A stretch of DNA of 35,708 nucleotides from Candidatus Thorarchaeota archaeon. Its GTDB lineage: Archaea > Asgardarchaeota > Thorarchaeia > Thorarchaeales > Thorarchaeaceae. Location: the NCBI GenBank assembly GCA_004524595.1, contig SDOA01000031.1:1-35708 (forward strand), given 5' to 3'. A model generated the notes under the pieces. It saw only the letters and a list, made by a program, of their open reading frames with translations. It did no database searches and was not told the DNA's origin. Positions within the stretch are counted from its first letter, which is position 1. Each line of letters starts with the position of its first letter. Both the position numbers and the translations under genes were made by a program. This document shows positions 1 through 6,896 of this stretch, piece after piece.

Positions 1-365
1 GTGTCATCATCAATGACATCATCATGGATCAGACTTGCTGTCTGTACAAACTCTGTGGCAACTGCGAAAGGAAGTGCTTCGTTGAAACTGCCACCAACTG
101 CTTCACAGCTTAATGCAGTAAGAAGTGACCTGATATGCTTTCCTCCTGCTTGAAGCAGGTGTATTGCAGTATCATAGAGTATCTTTGGCTCTCCTCTCTC
201 AGATTCAAAGACTCTGATTATCTCTTCATCAATGATTGCCAGACGTTTATTCAATTCCTTACTGGCAAGAAAATCTATCTTTGTCCTCTGAGATTGAAGA
301 GACCTATTCTCATTGTCATCTGAAGCGTTTTCCAAAACATCACTTTTTGTACTAGGATCATGCAT
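1..365 (-). CDS. Polyprenyl (geranylgeranyl-type) diphosphate synthase, N-terminal part, cut by window edge
   Basis: The reverse strand reads from an ATG at 365 to the window edge without a stop, giving about 121 residues. The end of the visible part has the trans-prenyltransferase signatures: a GGKHIR segment (isopentenyl diphosphate binding) and, about 40 residues later, SLIHDDVIDDD, the first aspartate-rich DDxxD-type motif. The family condenses isopentenyl diphosphate units into C15-C50 isoprenyl diphosphates for archaeal lipids or quinone tails; chain length cannot be judged without the rest. A GGTGA sequence lies about 8 nt before the ATG, and an in-frame TAG upstream limits any extension. 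The first 40 residues are polar and poorly conserved. It lies downstream of the GlcF-like gene on the same strand after a gap of about 100 bp. Confidence 0.85.
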   Translation of the reverse strand, partial: MHDPSTKSDVLENASDDNENRSLQSQRTKIDFLASKELNKRLAIIDEEIIRVFESERGEPKILYDTAIHLLQAGGKHIRSLLTALSCEAVGGSFNEALPFAVATEFVQTASLIHDDVIDDD

Positions 366-466
366 TAACAGAATCACCAATTGAAGCTTCAGATGTACTA
401 TATTTTTCAGTCTAAAAAATACCTTAAAGCACTTACTTTCTGACACACATCTACTCTGATCTTGAA

Positions 467-1690
467 CTACTCATATATCTCATCAAGTCCATCCCAAGTT
501 AGCCCCATTGCCTCTGCTACAAGGACTGCAAGATCTTTAACTGTTTTATTGCATCCTGATTGTGGTAATTGATCCTTCATGTATTCAACACAGGAGGGAC
601 ATCCTGAAGCTACAACATCCGCCTGAGTTCTCTCTATATCTTCTGCTTTTAGCTTACCAATATCTGATGCAAACTGATTATCGAAGGCTCTGAGTACACC
701 ACCACTACCACAGCAATAACAATTATCTCTGTTATGAGGTAGTTCTTCAAATTCGATACCTGGCAGGGCTGCTATCACATCTCGGGGTTCATTATAGAAA
801 CCAGAATTACGACCAGCATCGCAACCATCGTGATAGGTCAGTTTGATATTGAGAGGTTTTGTGAACTTGATCTTTCCTTGCTGAATGAGTTCTCTCAAGT
901 ATGAGTATCCATAGACTATCTCAAAACCATGATCAATGTTCAGGAACTCCTTGTATTCATGAGCCCACATCTTGTAACAGCCAGGGCAGTTTGTGATTAT
1001 TCTCTTTACACCAAGTTCTTTGTATTTCTCGATGTTATGTTCTGCAAGTGTGCGTGCTCCTTCAAAATCTCCAGTCATGATCAGAGGCGCACCACAGCAG
1101 TACTCCTCTTCGCCAAGGACAGTGTAATCTTCACCTATTTTGTCCATGATGAGCGTTGTAGCAATTGTTGCTTGAATTGAAACTCCTCTGTAAGATGATG
1201 AACAGCCAAAAAAGAACGCAGTTTCAGCAGGCTTGCTCTGTCTATCAATGAGTTCGTCTTCATTTGGGGTCCAATATGACCATCCTTCGATTCTATCCAT
1301 CTGGGACTGTCCTTGGATATTGCATGATTTGAGGAGGGTTTCTTTGGCCATATTCATTGCTTCTGGCCACATCCCTCTTTTCATGAATTCACCTCTGAGG
1401 ATCTGATAGATCTTTACAAAGGGAATATCCGTCTGACAAATTTCTTCACAACCGCCACATAACGTACAACCAAAGATTGCATCTTTCAGTCCTTCTAATC
1501 CGTCTGTAGCGCTAATCCTTCCCTGAATGAGCCCCCGAGCTAGTAACATCTTTCCCCTCCCAGAATAGCTATCTACTCGCTTTACCTTATAGGTTGGACA
1601 TGCACCATGCCCAATCTGACAATAGCTACACTGAGCACATATGTAGGGATATTCTTCTAATCCGTATTTCTTCAATGCCGGAAATTCCAT
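467..1690 (-). CDS. GlcF/HdrD-like iron-sulfur protein with two CCG domains
   Basis: A 407-residue soluble protein. The N-terminus has two [4Fe-4S] motifs: C18, C21, C24, C31 (with a few extra residues before the last Cys) and C75, C78, C81, C85. Two complete cysteine-rich CCG domains follow (first CCG in EEYCCGAP with NCPGC; second in NCYCCGSGG with GCPSC), the type that holds the non-canonical cubane clusters of HdrB. The layout matches GlcF of glycolate oxidase, LldE/DLD-associated proteins and HdrD, which pass electrons between a GlcD-type flavoprotein and a membrane acceptor. I chose the ATG at 1690, preceded by GGAGAAG at 9 nt; the frame could extend to 1804, but those 38 residues lack family similarity. 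It diverges from the GlcD-NuoB fusion gene, so I infer the two proteins work together. Substrate unknown. Confidence 0.85.
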   Translation of the reverse strand: MEFPALKKYGLEEYPYICAQCSYCQIGHGACPTYKVKRVDSYSGRGKMLLARGLIQGRISATDGLEGLKDAIFGCTLCGGCEEICQTDIPFVKIYQILRGEFMKRGMWPEAMNMAKETLLKSCNIQGQSQMDRIEGWSYWTPNEDELIDRQSKPAETAFFFGCSSSYRGVSIQATIATTLIMDKIGEDYTVLGEEEYCCGAPLIMTGDFEGARTLAEHNIEKYKELGVKRIITNCPGCYKMWAHEYKEFLNIDHGFEIVYGYSYLRELIQQGKIKFTKPLNIKLTYHDGCDAGRNSGFYNEPRDVIAALPGIEFEELPHNRDNCYCCGSGGVLRAFDNQFASDIGKLKAEDIERTQADVVASGCPSCVEYMKDQLPQSGCNKTVKDLAVLVAEAMGLTWDGLDEIYE

Positions 1691-1819
1691 TGAGCACTTC
1701 TCCAGAGATTGGATTAGGACGACTATGTATTCTGTCCAATTAGGAGCAGCGTTACCTAGCCGCCTTAAAACCTTTCCACACGACATTGATATTAAACTGC
1801 ACAAGCCTCTGGCTCGCTA

Positions 1820-1828
1820 GGTTTTTAT
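1820..1828 (+). promoter_or_regulatory. Candidate TATA element for the GlcD-NuoB gene
   Basis: GGTTTTTAT lies about 62 nt before the fusion start codon in the divergent interval. The identical 9-mer occurs at 4806-4814 before nuoA. A T-rich, A-terminated element is a plausible archaeal TATA box, but the orientation is ambiguous because the reverse strand (ATAAAAACC) could serve the divergent GlcF gene. Confidence 0.35.
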
Positions 1829-1889
1829 GTAGCTAGGCATCCTCGCCTCTCAACACCCCTCCTTTGGTTTAGTGCCGGAGAGATATTTC

Positions 1890-3830
1890 ATGGGACTCAA
1901 ACAGAAACAGATTGATCATCTCAAAGAGATCTTTGGAGACCGAGTAGTCACCGCCAAGCATGAACTGTTTCTGCAGTCAATGGATGTAGGTTCTCTGCCA
2001 AAACAAGTAGGTTGGTTGATGAACCTAAAACCTGATGTTGTTGTCCAACCTCTAATACCTGAAGAAATTCGTTCTCTTTATCGATTTGCCAATGCAGAAA
2101 AAATTCCTCTTGTTCCGAGAGGTGCGGGGACTTCAGGTTATGGCGGAGCCATTCCAAGAAAGGGTGGAATTGTTGTTGATATGCGTCGTATGGACAATAT
2201 CCTCTCTATCGATGAAGAGAACCTTACAGTTGTTGTTGAACCAGGAATCTGCTGGTCAAATCTCCAGCTAGAACTGAATCGTCTTGGTCTTGATTTACGA
2301 TGTTATCCATCTTCTGCACTCTCAGCTACAGTAGGTGGATGGGTAGCTCAAGGCGGGGACGGGATTGGCAGTCTAAAGTATGGAACAATCAACGAAAACT
2401 GTGTTGAGTTCGAAGTAGTTCTTCCAAATGAAAGGATAATCCGAACGAGTGATACAGACTTATTCTGTGATACAGAGGGTATTCTGGGGATCATAACTAA
2501 AGTGACCTTGAAGATTAAGCCCCTTACTAAGGTCAAGGCCTTTGTTTCAAGCTTTCCAGAGAACTATCTTATGAATCTGGCAATTGAGAAGATTCTAGAA
2601 GATGGTCCTCTCCCATATACCATAAAGTTCGAGGAATCTAAATATACTGATTTGAAGAAGTCAGTTTGGGAAGAGGATTGGAAGTTCCCCTATCCAGTCC
2701 ATCACTGCACTATCATGGTCGTCTATGAGGGTGATGAGGAAGAGATTAAGGTCGGTGCTGAGGTCATTCGCCGAGTGACTGAAGAACACAAAGGCATCAA
2801 TTATGATGACCATGTGGGAGAACATGAGTGGCACGAGAGGTTCTATCCAATGCGAATTAAAAAGGCTGGACCTACACTAGTGGTTGGACAGGCTTTTGCG
2901 CCTCTCGAAAATCTGAGTGCGATCTTTGATGACTTCCAATTCGAACAGGCTTCTGCAAAAGCTGGCATTGATGGTTATGTGAATTCCAAGAATGCTGTGA
3001 CTATGATGGGGTATTTCTTAGAGGATGAGCGACGCGCATTCTACATGCTCTCATGGTCACAGAGCTTTGTAATCTTCAAGATAGCACAACGTCATGGCGG
3101 TCACCCGCATTCAACAGGAATTTGGTTTGCCAACTATGCTCACATTTACTTTGGTAAGGAGCGCCTAGCGAGGATTCGCGCAGCCAAGCTTAAGTGGGAT
3201 AGAAAGGAGATATCTAATCCTGGCAAGATTTTTGCCTACTGGCTACCATTTATGCTTCGAATTGGCAAGTATTTCATGTGGTTAGGTTTCGACATGTTCC
3301 GGAATGGATTTGGTCGGATTGCTCCTATTCTCTTAAAATGGCTACAGAATGTCCCGCCTGTAAAATGGTTGTTGCGATGGGGTCGCGCTCATAGTCCGTG
3401 GCCTATTCAATATGGTCTTGGATGTTGTATGGTTGATGGAGCTGCGGCAGTAGCCTCACGCTGGGATATTGAAAGATTTGGAATGCTCCCCCTCTTTGGA
3501 CCAAGACAGACAGATGTCCTTTGGATATCCGGTTCTCTCACGAAGAAGATGGCACCAAGACTTCGTAGAATCTACGAACAAATGCCGGAACCAAAATTTG
3601 TTATCTCTTATGGACAGTGTGCTGCCTCTGGTGGAATGTTTTACGATGGATATTCATTGGTTACACCTGCTGAAAAAGTTGTACCTGTTGATGTCTATAT
3701 ACCCGGGTGTCCACCCAAACCTGCGGACTTTGTTAGAGCACATCTGATACTACAGAATAAGATTCGAGCTGGTACTACCCACTGGCAACGCCGCTATGAA
3801 AACCAGGATGCAATGGGGTTGATTCAATAG
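1890..3830 (+). CDS. Fusion of GlcD-type FAD dehydrogenase with complex I subunit NuoB
   Basis: One uninterrupted 646-residue frame. Residues about 35-215 are a PCMH-type FAD domain (PRGAGTSGYGGAIP; GGWVAQGGDGIGSLKYG). Residues about 220-450 form the FAD-oxidase cap and end in the typical ISNPGKIF. A hydrophobic, basic linker (about 450-495) leads into a full NuoB domain: tandem Cys 512-513 in YGLGCCMVDG, Cys577 in YGQCAASGG and Cys607 in PGCPPKP, the four ligands of cluster N2 at standard spacing. The ATG at 1890 has GGAGAG 7 nt upstream; a GTG at 1872 would add six residues. The HxGDGN motif of GlcD/lactate dehydrogenases is absent (GYVNSKN sits in its place), so the substrate is uncertain. 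The complex I operon downstream lacks nuoB, nuoE, nuoF and nuoG. I infer that this protein feeds electrons from a flavin donor directly to N2. Confidence 0.9.
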   Translation: MGLKQKQIDHLKEIFGDRVVTAKHELFLQSMDVGSLPKQVGWLMNLKPDVVVQPLIPEEIRSLYRFANAEKIPLVPRGAGTSGYGGAIPRKGGIVVDMRRMDNILSIDEENLTVVVEPGICWSNLQLELNRLGLDLRCYPSSALSATVGGWVAQGGDGIGSLKYGTINENCVEFEVVLPNERIIRTSDTDLFCDTEGILGIITKVTLKIKPLTKVKAFVSSFPENYLMNLAIEKILEDGPLPYTIKFEESKYTDLKKSVWEEDWKFPYPVHHCTIMVVYEGDEEEIKVGAEVIRRVTEEHKGINYDDHVGEHEWHERFYPMRIKKAGPTLVVGQAFAPLENLSAIFDDFQFEQASAKAGIDGYVNSKNAVTMMGYFLEDERRAFYMLSWSQSFVIFKIAQRHGGHPHSTGIWFANYAHIYFGKERLARIRAAKLKWDRKEISNPGKIFAYWLPFMLRIGKYFMWLGFDMFRNGFGRIAPILLKWLQNVPPVKWLLRWGRAHSPWPIQYGLGCCMVDGAAAVASRWDIERFGMLPLFGPRQTDVLWISGSLTKKMAPRLRRIYEQMPEPKFVISYGQCAASGGMFYDGYSLVTPAEKVVPVDVYIPGCPPKPADFVRAHLILQNKIRAGTTHWQRRYENQDAMGLIQ

Positions 3831-4364
3831 ATGAGATTACGAGAAGACAGTGATCCATATTGTTTGCTCTGGATTGGATTGCTCCTTCTGGGGTCGTACT
3901 ATGCGAACTTTGGCTATATGATGTGGACTAGTGCATCAGCTGCTGCAGATTTCTTGATTAGTGTTAACTTCTTCTACATACTTCTTCTTCTTGCCTTCCC
4001 GCCTTTGATGGCGCTCCTTTTTACTGGTTATCTACGACCTTCACATGGAAAGGCTAAGATGTCCATGCTCGGTCCATCTGTCATTTCAGCATTGTTTTTC
4101 GTAATAGTCTCCAATCTGGTTTCTTTAAACACAGATATTCTTGGCAATCTCATATTCTTCTCTGGATGGGGAATAGGTAGTTCACTCCTAATAGCTGGTG
4201 GACTCTCAATAATGCAAACATTAAGACAGAGTACGAGTCCGGGTATTCTAGATGTTGCATCCCTTCACTATGGTCCACCTAAATCTGTTCCAGAACCTGT
4301 TGTTGAAGAAATACTTACTTCAGAAACCGTCAAATCTGATGACACTCGTTCTGAAGTTAATTAA
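3831..4364 (+). CDS. Small membrane protein coupled to the GlcD-NuoB fusion
   Basis: A 177-residue protein that I do not recognise. Its ATG directly follows the TAG of the fusion gene with no spacing, suggesting translational coupling; only a weak GGGGTTGA-like site precedes it. It shows about four hydrophobic segments (near residues 12-32, 42-64, 80-102 and 106-126), then a polar, Pro/Glu-rich cytosolic tail of about 45 residues. There is no signal peptide cleavage site or metal motif. Its position makes it a candidate membrane anchor or accessory subunit of the unusual complex I; this is inference from context. Its stop overlaps by 4 bp the stop of the convergent gene at 4361-4717. Confidence 0.7.
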   Translation: MRLREDSDPYCLLWIGLLLLGSYYANFGYMMWTSASAAADFLISVNFFYILLLLAFPPLMALLFTGYLRPSHGKAKMSMLGPSVISALFFVIVSNLVSLNTDILGNLIFFSGWGIGSSLLIAGGLSIMQTLRQSTSPGILDVASLHYGPPKSVPEPVVEEILTSETVKSDDTRSEVN

Positions 4365-4717
4365 TCCGTTTCTGGTATCCATGCCAGTGCAGCATAAGCT
4401 AGCAGCAATCCAAAAGCAATCCATCCAAATAACAAAGCTCCCCACAGACCCTCTTGAAATAAGACTATGTCTAGATATCCATGGATACCTCCAGAGAGTC
4501 CTGAGATTGTTGTGAAGGCAATTCTTGATACTCTCTTTGTTGCCCCTGCCAGAGCGAAGGTTGAAAGTACTAAACAAAAACCAGTCAAAAAGAAAGCCAT
4601 CTTAACCATTCGATCTGTTATGTCTGCAGTTACGATTAACCAGAAATAAGCTCCAATGAGTCCCATTCCAATTAACAATACGAGATAGTAAAAGAGTGTG
4701 CCACGGATCAAAGACAT
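4361..4717 (-). CDS. Small four-helix membrane protein, unknown function
   Basis: A 118-residue, very hydrophobic protein with four predicted transmembrane segments (about residues 7-27, 38-58, 64-86 and 90-112) and short loops. I recognise no family motif. The ATG at 4717 has an AGAGG-type site about 10 nt upstream. It converges on, and overlaps by 4 bp, the preceding membrane protein gene, and diverges from nuoA across a 260-bp spacer. The location inside the complex I locus suggests a link to it, but the opposite strand makes co-transcription impossible. Coding status rests on composition, length and start signal. Confidence 0.6.
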   Translation of the reverse strand: MSLIRGTLFYYLVLLIGMGLIGAYFWLIVTADITDRMVKMAFFLTGFCLVLSTFALAGATKRVSRIAFTTISGLSGGIHGYLDIVLFQEGLWGALLFGWIAFGLLLAYAALAWIPETD

Positions 4718-4805
4718 TTCACTAAATCCTCTCTCTGAATTGCTTAATCCCCCTCGGGATGATGTCTGGCATATAACTCCTTTGAGTGTTAATTTTAAGG
4801 CGAAT

Positions 4806-4814
4806 GGTTTTTAT
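4806..4814 (+). promoter_or_regulatory. Candidate TATA element of the nuoA-N operon
   Basis: GGTTTTTAT preceded by CGAAT, in the 260-bp gap before nuoA (4718-4977). The 9-mer is identical to 1820-1828 upstream of the fusion gene, consistent with shared control of the two transcription units. It would give a leader of about 140 nt. The rest of the gap shows no other clear element. Confidence 0.35.
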
Positions 4815-4977
4815 CATCCTTCCTGATTGCGCCTTTCTAAGTCTGAAGAGTACAGACCGATATCATAGAGATAGGTACGTAATTCATATACGGAACAGTC
4901 TTTGTGCCCCAATATCGACATTGTACTAATCGGATACGAAAGCAACCAGATCCAATCTTGGAGGTCGAGAGAACACG

Positions 4978-5421
4978 ATGAGATTATTCATCGATTTTAT
5001 CCCTGTACTTGTTTGGGCCGTACTGGCCATTGTGCTTGTAGTTGGTATGTTAGTAGGGTCTTGGATTCTCAGACCGCATGTTCTTCAGAATAGTGAAAAG
5101 ACCTCAAGTTATGAATGTGGTGAAGAACCAATTGGACCAGCGAGAATTGCCTATCCATATAATTACCTTGTTTATACGATTCTCTTTTTAGTTGTTGATG
5201 TCCTAGGAGCATTTCTTTGGCTGCTATCAGCATCTTCCTTTCGACTAAGTCCATCCGTTGTTTGGCAAGTGTTGTTATTTGTTCTATTACTATTAGGCGG
5301 ATTAGGGTATGCAATGAAGAGACTTCCCGAGACTTTCCTAAGTGGGCAAGAAACCTTGATACTTTACCAAGAAGCCAAAGCTGTTCAAGCTGAGCAAGAA
5401 AAACATACAGGAGGTCATTAA
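4978..5421 (+). CDS. nuoA: Complex I subunit A
   Basis: A 147-residue membrane subunit with three transmembrane helices, near the quinone channel at the junction of the two arms. Diagnostic is the YECGEEPIGPARI segment in the first loop, which matches the NuoA consensus. In the second helix the usual DxE pair reads VVDVLGAF: Asp74 is kept but the conserved Glu is Leu76. The ATG has GGAGG 13 nt upstream. It is the first gene of a compact operon in the order A-J-K-C-D-H-I-M-L-M-N; two bases separate it from nuoJ. The C-terminal tail of about 25 residues is hydrophilic and longer than in most bacterial NuoA. Confidence 0.92.
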   Translation: MRLFIDFIPVLVWAVLAIVLVVGMLVGSWILRPHVLQNSEKTSSYECGEEPIGPARIAYPYNYLVYTILFLVVDVLGAFLWLLSASSFRLSPSVVWQVLLFVLLLLGGLGYAMKRLPETFLSGQETLILYQEAKAVQAEQEKHTGGH

Positions 5422-5423
5422 GT

Positions 5424-6074
5424 ATGTTACAGTTTGAAGTCTGGTTTGAGCAAGCTGAGTTTCTTGTTATCGCATGCATAGTTATTTTCCTTGCTTACCT
5501 TGCTTTAGAGCACAAAGATATTGTCTACGCAGCATTCTTTTTCGGTTTCATGGCTTCATTCGTAGCAGGATTCTTCTTACTTCTTGAAGCACCTTTCATT
5601 GCTGGTATGCAAATCGCAGTGTACACCGGTGGAATCAGTGCGCTCATCATCTTCGCAGTCCTCCTCTTACCGCGTGCACAAGATTCCTCTCTTGAGATCT
5701 TTGCATCTCCAAGACGTCAACGGGCAGGATTGGTACTCTCTGCTCTAGTTGGCTCTCTTTCAGCTGCACTTGCCTTAGTATTTCCATGGTACGAGACCTT
5801 CTCTCCAACGACTCCTCCACTAGAGGATAATTTAGAATTATTGGCGAAATGGCTATGGTCTGATCATGGTATCTATGTTCAGATGGTTGCTCTTATACTC
5901 CTTACAGCAATAGTAGGGTCTATTGCAATTCTTAAGATGGAGAAAGCTGAACGTCTTGATCCAATCGTGGGTACATTTGGTATTGAATCAATTGATGAAC
6001 CCATTGATGATATTCCTTCAAAGGTTGAAGAAGACAAACCCTCGAATTCCGAGCAGGAGGATGATATTTCATGA
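5424..6074 (+). CDS. nuoJ: Complex I subunit J
   Basis: A 216-residue membrane subunit with five predicted helices. The family signature is VYTGGISALIIFAVLLLP, the third helix (TM3) that contains the pi-bulge and rotates in the coupling mechanism. The ATG is preceded by GGAGGT at 8 nt. The C-terminal 45 residues are acidic and cytosolic. Its stop overlaps the nuoK start (ATGA). NuoJ normally sits between NuoA, K and H in the membrane arm. Placing J and K right after A is a rearrangement relative to the common A-B-C-D-H-I-J-K order; J and K occupy the slot where nuoB normally lies. Confidence 0.92.
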   Translation: MLQFEVWFEQAEFLVIACIVIFLAYLALEHKDIVYAAFFFGFMASFVAGFFLLLEAPFIAGMQIAVYTGGISALIIFAVLLLPRAQDSSLEIFASPRRQRAGLVLSALVGSLSAALALVFPWYETFSPTTPPLEDNLELLAKWLWSDHGIYVQMVALILLTAIVGSIAILKMEKAERLDPIVGTFGIESIDEPIDDIPSKVEEDKPSNSEQEDDIS

Positions 6075-6391
6075 TCCCGCTCTCTTGGTACCTTGTTGTT
6101 GCCTTTATAATGATAGGTCTCGGTGCCTATGGAATGATGGTCAAGAGAAACCTGATTCGTATACTGATTGCTGCAGAAATAATGGGAAACGGCGTGAATA
6201 TTGCCTTAGTTGCTGTTTCCATTTATAACCCTATTTTTTCCTTCACAGGTCAAGGTCTTCTCATTCTCGTTATATCTGTTGCAGCTGCCCATACCGCTCT
6301 TGCGATGGTTCTCATGCTTATGTACCACAGACGTTACGGTACTGTAGATCTTGGACAGCCAATCTTACCGGAGGATGATATTAATGGTTGA
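6071..6391 (+). CDS. nuoK: Complex I subunit K
   Basis: A 106-residue subunit with three transmembrane helices, the first part of the proton channel beside NuoN. Glu36 in the second helix (LIAAEIMGN) is conserved. In the third helix, ISVAAAHTALAMVL carries His74 where E. coli and most homologues have Glu72 (AAAE). Both residues are normally needed for full pumping, so the change is notable. GGAGGATG precedes the ATG, which overlaps the nuoJ stop. The 3' end overlaps the nuoC start. Confidence 0.92.
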   Translation: MIPLSWYLVVAFIMIGLGAYGMMVKRNLIRILIAAEIMGNGVNIALVAVSIYNPIFSFTGQGLLILVISVAAAHTALAMVLMLMYHRRYGTVDLGQPILPEDDING

Positions 6392-6896
6392 TGCATTAAC
6401 TCTGGGACGAATAATTATTAACAAATATCCCGATGTTTCATCTAAACCACTTGTGGGCAATAAAATAGAGCTTATTGTTCCATCAACTGAGATTCGTGAT
6501 GTTCTTATTATGATTGAGGAGAACGTTCCTGATGCTTTACCTGAAGCAGCCTTTGGAATAGATTTAGAGAACGACAAGTATGAAATCATCTACATCATCT
6601 GGTCGCATGAATCAAAACTGCTCTGTCAGCTTCGTGTAGCTTTAGATGATGAGAATCCTGAGGTTGATACTGTGAGTGATATCTTCCCGGGGTTTGAATG
6701 GCATGAACGAGAAACTTCAGAGATGTTTGGTATAACCTTTAAAAATCACCCTGACATGCGTCCTCTCCTACTACCTGATGAACTAGTCGGACAGTACCCC
6801 ATGAGAAAACGGTTCTTAACAGATAGAAGTAGGATTGATGAGACTGGTCTTACACCTCCACGACCAAGATCAACAAGTGGAGGTGGGTCATCATGA
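6384..6896 (+). CDS. nuoC: Complex I subunit C (30-kDa type)
   Basis: A 170-residue soluble subunit of the connecting module. The hallmark is the segment from EWHERETSEMFGI through NHPDMRPLLLPDE to YPMRKRF, the NuoC/NdhJ consensus that packs against NuoD and NuoB. It is a separate gene, not the CD fusion of E. coli. I chose the ATG at 6384, 9 nt after GGAGG; an in-frame ATG at 6375 is too close to that site. It overlaps nuoK by 8 bp and nuoD by 4 bp (ATGA), indicating tight translational coupling. Confidence 0.92.
   Translation: MVDALTLGRIIINKYPDVSSKPLVGNKIELIVPSTEIRDVLIMIEENVPDALPEAAFGIDLENDKYEIIYIIWSHESKLLCQLRVALDDENPEVDTVSDIFPGFEWHERETSEMFGITFKNHPDMRPLLLPDELVGQYPMRKRFLTDRSRIDETGLTPPRPRSTSGGGSS

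Noticed and set aside
3230..3380. Possibility that the FAD and NuoB parts are two genes joined by a sequencing error
   Set aside because: The linker reads without stop, has coding-like codon use, and there is no internal start with a ribosome site; the NuoB part begins in its normal way (VKWLLRWGRAHSPW). Within the given sequence it is one frame.
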